A stretch of 5,732 nt of DNA from Bacteroidales bacterium UBA5235. GTDB taxonomy: Bacteria; Bacteroidota; Bacteroidia; Bacteroidales; VadinHA17. The DNA lies in assembly GCA_002409145.1 (NCBI GenBank), contig DHUL01000038.1, forward strand, positions 4,303 through 10,034, written 5' to 3'. The notes under the pieces are model-generated. The model saw nothing but the letters and a program-made list of their open reading frames with translations, did no database searches and was not told the origin of the DNA. Positions 1 to 5,732 of the stretch are shown one piece after another (within the stretch, counting starts at the first letter, position 1; each line of letters begins with the position of its first letter). The position numbers and the translations under genes were made by a program.

Positions 1-459
1 TTATGGCGTGATATGTTTAAACCAAAATTGAAAAAAATATTTGATGTCGGTAAAAACAGAGGGTTGTGGATTGCCTATCACTCTTGCGGATCCATCCGGC
101 CTATAATACCTGATCTTATCGAAATAGGTTTAGATGTGCTAAATCCAATTCAAAGTAATTGTACGGGGATGAATCCATATGAGCTTAAAAGGGAATTTGG
201 AGACAAATTATCATTCATGGGAGGTGTGGATACCCAGAATTTGTTGCCATACGGTACAACAGATGAAGTATACAGGGAAACACTTAAACTTGTTGAATAC
301 ATGACTAATGATGGAGGAGGTTATATTTTGGCAGCATCGCATGTGATACCTCCCGAGACGCCGGTTGATAATATATTTGCAATGTATCAGGCTGCAGGTG
401 TAAGCAGGGAGGAGATTTTTGATATGGCAGCAGATGTCCGTAAAATAGTAAAACTTTAA
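1..459 (+). CDS. Uroporphyrinogen decarboxylase-superfamily protein, C-terminal part (5' end outside window)
   Basis: The frame is open from base 1 and ends at TAA 457-459, giving 152 visible residues; the true start lies upstream, so the internal ATG at 13 is not the start. The sequence follows the C-terminal half of the URO-D/MtaA-CmuA superfamily: WRDMFKPKLKKIF at the left edge, then AYHSCG (visible residues 25-30), IPDLIEIGLDVLNPIQ, KREFGDKLSFMGGVDTQ, and a GGGYILAASH strand followed by IPPETP and a closing AMYQAAG helix. Family members either decarboxylate uroporphyrinogen III in haem synthesis or move methyl groups between corrinoid proteins and acceptors. The His-x-Cys pair (H27, C29) resembles the zinc site of the methyltransferase branch rather than HemE, but the Cys expected in the GGGYIL segment is absent (Ser-His instead). 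I therefore assign only the superfamily. Substrate is unknown and it has no evident link to the trehalose genes. Confidence 0.85.
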   Translation, partial: LWRDMFKPKLKKIFDVGKNRGLWIAYHSCGSIRPIIPDLIEIGLDVLNPIQSNCTGMNPYELKREFGDKLSFMGGVDTQNLLPYGTTDEVYRETLKLVEYMTNDGGGYILAASHVIPPETPVDNIFAMYQAAGVSREEIFDMAADVRKIVKL

Positions 460-718
460 GGCCCTGAGAATTTATAGCCAGGCTAAATCAGTTTACATCT
501 CTGACTTTTTAAGGGGTAGCCAGTGTAGGGTTAATGAGATATCTTTACAGATTTTTATCGTATGTATTCAATAATTTAAATTCTTACTTAGCCCCTCCTG
601 TTTTCTTTGTTGCCTCGTCCTGAATATTCCTTTAGATGATTTCATTTAATTCGTGCTGCTCCTGATCCATCTTAAGCAGATGAGTCTCGGCGTGTGTAGA
701 GGTTTGGAGATCAAATGA
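460..718. other. Convergent intergenic region without a recognised gene
   Basis: This 259-bp stretch lies between the 3' ends of the URO-D-like gene (+) and the GH15 gene (-), so it should contain terminators for both. The best candidate on the + strand is a very weak one: TCAG (488-491) can pair with CTGA (501-504), followed by C and five T residues (506-510). A tight palindrome, TAGCC-A-GGCTA (475-485), precedes it but has a one-base loop. No convincing hairpin plus T-run is seen for the minus-strand gene. I see no tRNA, no repeat array and no credible small gene. Confidence 0.5.
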
Positions 719-2521
719 TCAGGGTTTAATAAACCTTGCCAGGTGTTTCTGCCTGGAAAATAGAGTTGCCGTATTTATAAGTGCCAGGTGCGAATAAGCC
801 TGGGGGAAATTTCCCAGGAGTCTCTTCGTTTTGAAGTCTATATCCTCGCTGAAAAGACCCAGGTGATTTCCGTATGAGAGAAGATCTTCGAAAATTTCCC
901 TTGCTTCTTCTTTCCTTCCGATACGGTGCAAGGCCTGGACCAGCCAGAATGAACAGATTGTAAATGATGATGATGGCTTCCCGAAATCATCCGGACTTAT
1001 ATACCGGTACACCAATCCATCTTTGAAAAGTGAATTCCTGATCGCGACAACCGTTTTTATGTATTTTGGATCGTTGGCCTCAATGAATCCGTATTCAGCC
1101 ATCAGCAATAAAGAAGCATCGAGTTCCGAATTGGAATAGGTCTGTGTAAATGTTTGCAGCTCCTCTTTCCAGCCATTTTTCAGTACATCCTCCTTGATGT
1201 CATTTGCTATGCCCTGCCATGACTCATAGTAGTGGTACCTGTGAAGGGCATTTGCAATTTTTGCTGCCCTGTCCATCGCAACCCAGCTCATGACTTTTGA
1301 AAATACATAGTGTTTTTCTTCGAACCGGAACTCCCAGATGCCCTTATCTGCTTTTTCCCAATGGGTTGATACTGTCCGTGATATGTTGCGAACGATCTCC
1401 CACATCTCTTCTATTTCATCAAGTGTGCCGGGGAAAAACTCATAGTATTGGTAAATAACGTTCAGCAGATAACCAAAAACGTCATTTTGCATTTGCATAT
1501 GTGCAGCGTTACCTATTCTTACAGGCCTGGAATTTTCATAGCCGGCCAGGTGAGGCAGTGTCGTTTCCGTGAGCTCCCTTTCTCCCCTGATCCCGTACAT
1601 AATCTGAAATGAATCACTCTTCGATTTAAGGATTCCTTTCAGGTATTCCAGGAATCTTCGGGCTGAATAATCATGTCCCATCCTCAGCAATGTTTCAAGA
1701 GACATTGATGCATCCCGTAACCAGCAAAAGCGATAATCCCAGTTGCGGACTTCCCCGATTGCCTCCGGAATGCTGGTTGTCAAAGATGCAAGGATGGCTC
1801 CGGTAGGCTGAAACGACATAATCTTCAGTACCAGCAGACTCCTTGTAATCTCCGTATTGTACTTTTCGTATTTTTTTGAACGGTTTGACCAGTTCAACCA
1901 ATAAACTTTTGTACGCTGGAATTCAAGATAAACACGGGTGATGTCTATATCAATCAGCTTCTGGTTATATGAGAGCAGAATAAACTGATGCTGCGTAATG
2001 ACAATCTCCCGTGAATTGAGAATATCATCAAAACTGAGGCTTGAGTAGAGAAAAATACATTCGGTCGGGTTTACCATTGAATAGGTCCTGATATAATTAT
2101 CCTCGGTCACATTCGAGACCTCTTCCCTGGCGTAATTGAAGGCAGGGTGATATTCCACCCTGAAGGCAGGATTTCCGGAGATGTATTTAATATAGCGGTA
2201 GATTTCCGGTGCAGCGAAATAATCATCATCGAAGAGCTTGTAACGGGGCATGAAATCGATGACCTCGAAGATCCCCTCATCTGACCTGTATTCAGTACAC
2301 AACACATTGGTAGAAAGAAGATATTTCTGGGTTATCACATACTTTTCATCAGCCGCAATACTGAAATAGCCGCCTTTCTCATTGTCGAGGATTTTTGCGA
2401 AGATGGAAGGGGAATCGAAATCAGGCAGGCAACACCAGTCGATACTTCCCTTATCCGAGATCAGCGCTGCACTCCGGCAGTTGCCTATTACGCCATAGTT
2501 TAAATTGTTCATTTTTTCCAT
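719..2521 (-). CDS. GH15 glycoside hydrolase (glucoamylase/trehalase type)
   Basis: This 600-residue protein has the usual length and layout of bacterial GH15 enzymes, which hydrolyse alpha-glucosidic bonds with inversion, releasing glucose from trehalose, maltooligosaccharides or glucan ends. The N-terminal domain opens with YGVIGNCRSAALISDKGSID (residues 9-28), then WCCLPDFDSP, typical of this family. The (alpha/alpha)6 catalytic domain starts near RNWDYRFCWLRDA (259-271). The likely general acid is Glu397 in GIWEFR, followed by HYVFSKVMSWVAMDRA; the likely general base is Glu559 in GLFSED, followed by LLGNFPQAYSH (568-578). Both key residues are present. There is no signal peptide, so it should be cytoplasmic. 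The first ATG (2521) is used here; a second at 2512 (Met4) is preceded by GGAAAAA and could be the real start. It is transcribed away from otsB-otsA, which favours trehalose turnover or glycogen/trehalose balance, but sequence alone does not separate trehalase from glucoamylase. Confidence 0.93.
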   Translation of the reverse strand: MEKMNNLNYGVIGNCRSAALISDKGSIDWCCLPDFDSPSIFAKILDNEKGGYFSIAADEKYVITQKYLLSTNVLCTEYRSDEGIFEVIDFMPRYKLFDDDYFAAPEIYRYIKYISGNPAFRVEYHPAFNYAREEVSNVTEDNYIRTYSMVNPTECIFLYSSLSFDDILNSREIVITQHQFILLSYNQKLIDIDITRVYLEFQRTKVYWLNWSNRSKKYEKYNTEITRSLLVLKIMSFQPTGAILASLTTSIPEAIGEVRNWDYRFCWLRDASMSLETLLRMGHDYSARRFLEYLKGILKSKSDSFQIMYGIRGERELTETTLPHLAGYENSRPVRIGNAAHMQMQNDVFGYLLNVIYQYYEFFPGTLDEIEEMWEIVRNISRTVSTHWEKADKGIWEFRFEEKHYVFSKVMSWVAMDRAAKIANALHRYHYYESWQGIANDIKEDVLKNGWKEELQTFTQTYSNSELDASLLLMAEYGFIEANDPKYIKTVVAIRNSLFKDGLVYRYISPDDFGKPSSSFTICSFWLVQALHRIGRKEEAREIFEDLLSYGNHLGLFSEDIDFKTKRLLGNFPQAYSHLALINTATLFSRQKHLARFIKP

Positions 2522-2541
2522 TTGAAATATAAGTAAACCAG

Positions 2542-2557
2542 GTACATCTGCCTGTAC
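2542..2557. repeat. Inverted repeat GTACA-N6-TGTAC in the GH15 leader
   Basis: GTACA (2542-2546) and TGTAC (2553-2557) form a perfect 5-bp inverted repeat around a 6-base spacer, about 20-35 bases upstream of the GH15 start codon and downstream of its candidate promoter. It may be a protein-binding site or a small hairpin in the leader. It is short enough to have arisen by chance. Confidence 0.35.
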
Positions 2558-2580
2558 TGATGAAATCAGCTGAATTCAGT
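2556..2580. repeat. Nested CTGA/TCAG palindromes, possible operator of the GH15 gene
   Basis: Four half-sites alternate within 25 bases: ACTGA (2556-2560), TCAG (2566-2569), CTGA (2570-2573) and TCAGT (2576-2580). They create a perfect 8-bp palindrome TCAGCTGA (2566-2573), a perfect 10-bp palindrome CTGAATTCAG (2570-2579), and an outer ACTGA/TCAGT dyad. The cluster lies just downstream of the minus-strand -7 candidate, where a repressor would block transcription or where the transcript leader could fold. The symmetry is seen directly; the regulatory role is inferred. Confidence 0.4.
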
Positions 2581-2586
2581 CAATAA

Positions 2587-2594
2587 CAAAGATA
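2587..2594 (-). promoter_or_regulatory. Candidate Bacteroidota -7 promoter element for the GH15 gene
   Basis: The minus strand reads TATCTTTG here, a full match to the Bacteroidota primary-sigma -7 consensus TAnnTTTG, 66 bases upstream of the GH15 start codon. Transcription would start near 2580-2582 and leave a leader of about 60 bases. I find no TTTG or TTG at the expected -33 distance, so support rests on one element and its position. Confidence 0.4.
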
Positions 2595-2643
2595 GTAATG
2601 TATCGTTTGGGATAATTATTACTCTTTCGCCGGTAACTAAAGA

Positions 2644-2674
2644 TTTCATTTCCCTCATTTCATTCGTAAATTTG
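2644..2674 (+). promoter_or_regulatory. Candidate Bacteroidota promoter for the otsB-otsA operon
   Basis: TAAATTTG at 2667-2674 matches the Bacteroidota -7 consensus TAnnTTTG exactly. TTTC at 2644-2647, separated from it by 19 bases, is a one-mismatch version of the -33 element TTTG at a normal spacing. The start of transcription would fall near 2680, giving a leader of roughly 58 bases before the otsB ATG. It is the better supported of the two divergent promoter candidates. Confidence 0.5.
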
Positions 2675-2683
2675 TTATGGTGG

Positions 2684-2697
2684 GAATTTTATAATTC
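2684..2697. repeat. Inverted repeat GAATT-TTAT-AATTC next to the otsB transcription start
   Basis: GAATT (2684-2688) and AATTC (2693-2697) are a perfect 5-bp inverted repeat with a 4-base centre, lying a few bases after the predicted start of the otsB-otsA transcript. That position would suit an operator, but AT-rich repeats of this size are common by chance. Confidence 0.3.
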
Positions 2698-2737
2698 TCA
2701 GAAGATAAACTATTCCCGGGCAAGATAAGCAGCATAT

Positions 2738-3496
2738 ATGGATAAAAAGGAGATAGATAATCTGATTTCAGGATACCGTGCAGCGGCTAACAGGCTTGTG
2801 CTGCTCGATTATGACGGAACCCTGGTAGCCTTTGAGCAGATACCGTCTAATGCACGGCTACCGCAATACTTGAATGATTTACTTGAAGGGTTGATAATGA
2901 ACCCGGGTACGAAGGTGTTTGTTATTACAGGAAGAGCTTCTGCTGATATCGAGGTGATGCTTGATCATCTTCAGATCAGTATTATCGCAGAACACGGATC
3001 GATGATCAGGGAGGGAGGCATATGGAAGAACCTTACATCCGGATTCTGCCCCTGGAAAAAATCAGTGATTCCGATAATGAAGAAAGCTGTAGCAGACTGC
3101 CCGGGATCATTCCTGGAGGAAAAGAAGTGCTCACTCGCATGGCATTACAGAAATGCTGATTTGCGGTCAGGGATTGTTCATTCCAGGAATTTAATCCGTA
3201 ATTTGGGAGAAACAGTGCTTCCCAAAGGCTTTAAAGTACTGGATGGTAATAAAGTAGTTGAAGTCATACCAGGTGATACAGGCAAAGGTAAAGCGGTAAT
3301 GATGCTCAGAGGTCAGGACAAATATGATTTCATTCTGGCAATCGGTGACGATAAAACTGATGAGGAGATGTTCATGTGCCTTTCAGATGATGCCAGTTCC
3401 TACACTATTAAGGTAGGACCCGGAAAGAGCCATGCAAAATTCGGTTTTGAAAGCATTGACGAGGTAATTTCACTCTTAAAGCAGTTATCAGGATGA
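2738..3496 (+). CDS. otsB: Trehalose-6-phosphate phosphatase (OtsB, HAD superfamily)
   Basis: OtsB removes the phosphate from trehalose-6-phosphate to give free trehalose, the second step of the OtsAB pathway, in the cytoplasm. The 252 residues match the usual single-domain size. HAD motif I is DYDGTL (residues 24-29), with Asp24 as nucleophile and Asp26 as acid/base. Motif II is VITGR (Thr64). AEHG (84-87) and KCSLAWHYRNAD (130-141) are typical of the trehalose-phosphatase cap and core. The motif III lysine is probably Lys183 in GKGKA, and motif IV is GDDKTDEEMF (203-212), supplying magnesium ligands. All catalytic positions are present. The start follows an A/T-rich stretch with no clear Shine-Dalgarno sequence, as is usual in Bacteroidota. 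The stop overlaps the next start in ATGA, so translation of the synthase is probably coupled to it. It has no signal peptide or membrane segment, unlike its partner synthase. Confidence 0.94.
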   Translation: MDKKEIDNLISGYRAAANRLVLLDYDGTLVAFEQIPSNARLPQYLNDLLEGLIMNPGTKVFVITGRASADIEVMLDHLQISIIAEHGSMIREGGIWKNLTSGFCPWKKSVIPIMKKAVADCPGSFLEEKKCSLAWHYRNADLRSGIVHSRNLIRNLGETVLPKGFKVLDGNKVVEVIPGDTGKGKAVMMLRGQDKYDFILAIGDDKTDEEMFMCLSDDASSYTIKVGPGKSHAKFGFESIDEVISLLKQLSG

Positions 3497-5718
3497 GACT
3501 TACATTTGCTTTAATACTTTCAATCATACTTGCAGTCGGGATCGTAGCATTTGGCTTTACCTTCTTTCAGTCTGCAACGGAAAGAAACAAGCTGATGCTT
3601 GAACTTGAAATACAGGCCTCACTGGTAGCCAGGGAGGTGTTTCCCGGAGATTCTGTCAACCCGGAGAAGCTGAATCTGAATAAATTTGAATCTTTTGCAG
3701 ACAGCATCAGCAACAGGTACCATCTGTCCGGTATGGCTGTCTGCTTTAATGGTGACAGTATAATAAGCAGCAGTTCAGCACCAGGGATGACCGGTTATTC
3801 ACTGAGCTACATTTCACAGGCTATGGCTGCTGACAGTGCTCTCGGCAATTTTTTCACATTTGAAGGCAGGGATATTTATCAGGTCATCATTCCCCTGAAA
3901 GAATCAGGGACATCAATAAATGCAGCTATTCTTTATACTGATGCCGGTTATATCGATAAGGTCATAGGCAGTATCTGGTTCCGTAATTTTATCAGGTGGT
4001 TTGTTCAGGCATTCCTGGCATCCGTCATCACCCTGCTTTTTGTCCGATGGGGGATCTTCACCCCCATAAAGAGGATTGCAGACTGGGCGAAGGCTTTGCG
4101 TACCGGTAATGCAGGTCAGATACTGCCACGGACCAGTTCGAAATTTCTTGATCCGCTCCATAAGGAGATCGAAAACATAGCCAGGGCGATGAATGAGGCA
4201 AAGGCTACTGCAGAGGAAGAAGCACGACTGAGAACCAGCGCGGAAGCTATCTGGACTCCTGAACGGCTTAAGATGGAGATAGGTAATCTGCTTCAAAACA
4301 GGAAACTGATAGTGGTCTCAAACCGTGAACCATATATGCACGTCCATGCGGGCAAGGCAATCAAATGCATGGTTCCGGCTAGCGGAATGATCACCGCTAT
4401 GGAACCGATCCTCAAAGCAAGCAGCGGGTTGTGGATTGCCTCCGGAACGGGTGACGCCGATAAGGAAACAGTAAATAAAAATGATAAAGTTGAGGTTCCC
4501 CCTGAAGAACCCATGTATACTTTAAGAAGGTTATGGCTCACCAAGGAGGAGGAGGAACATTTCTATTACGGTTTTTCAAATGAAGGCCTGTGGCCTCTCT
4601 GTCACATTGCACATACCCGGCCTGTCTTCAGGAGTGCGGATTGGCTGTCATACAAAAAGGTAAATCAGGATTTTGCCAGGGCTGTTCTTGAAGAAACCAG
4701 GGATGAGGAGCAACCGTTTGTGCTCATCCAGGACTTTCATTTTGCCCTGCTGCCGGAACTTATTAAAAAGGAAAAGCCAAAAGCAAAAGTTGCCATATTC
4801 TGGCATATTCCCTGGCCAAATCCCGAGTCATTCGGAATCTGTCCATGGCAGAAGGAGATACTGCGCGGAATGCTTGGAGCAGACCTAATCGGATTTCACA
4901 CACAGTACCATTGTAACCATTTTCTTGAAACCGTCAGCCAAGCACTTGAATCAAGGATTTTCTGGGACAATTTTTCAGTGAAGATGGGTGGCCGGACTAC
5001 CGTAGTTAAGTCTTTCCCGATTAGCATTGCCTTTACCCTTAAGGATTATGATAATAATGTCCGGCTGACTGACCGGTCAGAATTTCTCAGAGAGCATGGC
5101 ATCACATCACAGTTCATAGGTATAGGTGTCGACAGGATCGATTATACGAAAGGTATTGTAGAAAAATTCCTGGCCGTGGAACGGTTTCTTGAAAAGCACA
5201 AGTCTTATGTCCATAAATTTACTTTTATACAGATAGGAGCACCAAGCAGAACTCTTCTGAAAAGTTATTCTGATACCATAACAGCTGTGGAAGAGGAGGC
5301 AGAAAGGATCAATACGAGGTTCAAAACCAGGAACTGGAAGCCTATACTCCTTCTGAAAAAGCATCACAGCCATGAGGAGATAGCCCCGTTCTATGCTTCA
5401 GCGGATTTTTGTATGGTCTCATCGCTTCATGATGGAATGAACCTGGTAGCCAAAGAATTTGTGGCGGCCCGTAATAGAAATGACGGCTCCCTCATCCTTA
5501 GCCGTTTTGCAGGAGCCTCTCATGAACTTCAGGGGGCAATTATTATTAATCCGTACGACATCGAGAAATCAGCTGATGCAATAAAATCGGCTCTGGAAAT
5601 GCCGGCTGAAGAACAGATCCGCCGGATGACACAGATGCGGCTCGAGGTCGTAAGGCATAATATCTTTTACTGGGCAGCAAACTTAATAAGGACAATCGCA
5701 CAGATGCATTTAAAATAA
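3493..5718 (+). CDS. otsA: Membrane-anchored trehalose-6-phosphate synthase with sensor-HAMP N-terminus (GT20)
   Basis: The C-terminal part (about residues 271-741) is a GT20 synthase that would make trehalose-6-phosphate from UDP-glucose and glucose-6-phosphate. Matches to the E. coli OtsA active site are SNRE (Arg278), Trp367, Asp414, His438 in FWHIPWPNPE, Arg548 and Lys553 in VDRIDYTKG, Arg586, and Asp647 and Glu655 in DGMNLVAKE; the spacings between the last five are as in OtsA. E. coli OtsA is only about 474 residues. The extra 270 here read as TM1 (4-24), an extracytoplasmic domain of about 140 residues (25-166), TM2 (167-184), a HAMP domain (185-240, with Pro191 and EIENIARAMN at 225-234) and a charged helix with WTPERL (254-259). 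The start is fixed by the ATGA overlap with otsB and by TM1 beginning at once. Direct control of catalysis by an external signal is inference. The acceptor is inferred from otsB; glucosylglycerol-phosphate synthase is a less likely alternative. Confidence 0.92.
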   Translation: MRLTFALILSIILAVGIVAFGFTFFQSATERNKLMLELEIQASLVAREVFPGDSVNPEKLNLNKFESFADSISNRYHLSGMAVCFNGDSIISSSSAPGMTGYSLSYISQAMAADSALGNFFTFEGRDIYQVIIPLKESGTSINAAILYTDAGYIDKVIGSIWFRNFIRWFVQAFLASVITLLFVRWGIFTPIKRIADWAKALRTGNAGQILPRTSSKFLDPLHKEIENIARAMNEAKATAEEEARLRTSAEAIWTPERLKMEIGNLLQNRKLIVVSNREPYMHVHAGKAIKCMVPASGMITAMEPILKASSGLWIASGTGDADKETVNKNDKVEVPPEEPMYTLRRLWLTKEEEEHFYYGFSNEGLWPLCHIAHTRPVFRSADWLSYKKVNQDFARAVLEETRDEEQPFVLIQDFHFALLPELIKKEKPKAKVAIFWHIPWPNPESFGICPWQKEILRGMLGADLIGFHTQYHCNHFLETVSQALESRIFWDNFSVKMGGRTTVVKSFPISIAFTLKDYDNNVRLTDRSEFLREHGITSQFIGIGVDRIDYTKGIVEKFLAVERFLEKHKSYVHKFTFIQIGAPSRTLLKSYSDTITAVEEEAERINTRFKTRNWKPILLLKKHHSHEEIAPFYASADFCMVSSLHDGMNLVAKEFVAARNRNDGSLILSRFAGASHELQGAIIINPYDIEKSADAIKSALEMPAEEQIRRMTQMRLEVVRHNIFYWAANLIRTIAQMHLK

Positions 5719-5732
5719 GGTTGACGGGCCTT

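Noticed and set aside
475..510. TAGCC-A-GGCTA palindrome and TCAG/CTGA hairpin followed by five T residues, as a terminator for the URO-D-like gene.
   Set aside because: The palindrome has a one-base loop and the second stem is only 4 bp with a 9-base loop. This is too weak to call as an intrinsic terminator.
584..718. Minus-strand reading continues past the GH15 TGA in the same frame: 28 sense codons to TAA at 632-634, then 15 more to TAA at 584-586, with a plausible amphipathic sequence.
   Set aside because: A run of 28 codons without a stop is common by chance. The GH15 protein already ends in the normal place for its family (after LGNFPQAYSHLALI and a short tail), so neither a lost C-terminus nor a separate small gene is supported.
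709..756. Several short inverted repeats around the GH15 stop codon: GATCA/TGATC (709-720), GGTTT/AAACC (723-735) and CCAGG/CCTGG (739-756).
   Set aside because: Two lie inside the coding sequence, none is followed by a T-run on the minus strand, and the loops are 2, 3 and 8 bases. They may be chance pairings.
4426..4441. A 16-base exact repeat shared with positions 61-76 (gggttgtggattgcct).
   Set aside because: Both copies are in frame in unrelated proteins and encode the same short peptide GLWIA. The flanks do not match, so this is coincidence of codon use and not a mobile or recombination repeat.
3913..4544. Open reading frames on the minus strand opposite otsA (127 and 83 codons).
   Set aside because: They lie wholly within the well-supported otsA gene, and their translations lack recognisable motifs and look like out-of-frame composition. 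They are shadows of the sense gene.
5717..5732. AAGG/CCTT pairing just after the otsA stop as the start of a terminator.
   Set aside because: It is only 4 bp, overlaps the stop codon and the window ends there, so no T-run or longer stem can be seen.

Overview
This window reads as chromosomal DNA from a member of the Bacteroidota, probably an anaerobic or sediment-type lineage. The clues are two matches to the Bacteroidota -7 promoter element (TAnnTTTG) in the one divergent intergenic region, the absence of strong Shine-Dalgarno sequences before the genes, moderately AT-rich DNA, and protein sequences of Bacteroidota flavour. The lineage call is inference; there is no rRNA or other decisive marker.

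Layout. Positions 1-459 (+) hold the C-terminal end of a uroporphyrinogen-decarboxylase-superfamily protein whose start lies outside the window. It converges, across a 259-bp intergenic stretch, on a complete GH15 glycoside hydrolase gene (719-2521, -; glucoamylase/trehalase type, 600 aa). A 216-bp divergent intergenic region (2522-2737) separates this from a two-gene operon on the + strand: otsB, trehalose-6-phosphate phosphatase (2738-3496), and otsA, a GT20 trehalose-6-phosphate synthase (3493-5718). The two overlap by 4 bp (ATGA). The intergenic region carries a candidate promoter for each direction and several inverted repeats.

How the genes fit together. OtsA joins UDP-glucose and glucose-6-phosphate into trehalose-6-phosphate, and OtsB removes the phosphate to give trehalose. 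The GH15 enzyme, with no signal peptide, would act in the cytoplasm on trehalose or on alpha-glucans. The locus therefore looks like a trehalose synthesis and turnover (or trehalose/glycogen balance) module. The uroporphyrinogen-decarboxylase-like gene appears unrelated and is probably just a neighbour.

The most striking feature is the architecture of OtsA. About 270 residues precede a catalytic domain that keeps its expected active-site residues. They read as a complete transmembrane sensor: TM helix, about 140-residue extracytoplasmic domain, second TM helix, HAMP domain and a charged helical linker. This is the layout of a chemoreceptor or sensor kinase, but with a sugar-nucleotide glycosyltransferase as the output. 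It suggests that disaccharide synthesis is switched directly by an extracytoplasmic signal, without a phosphorelay or transcriptional step.
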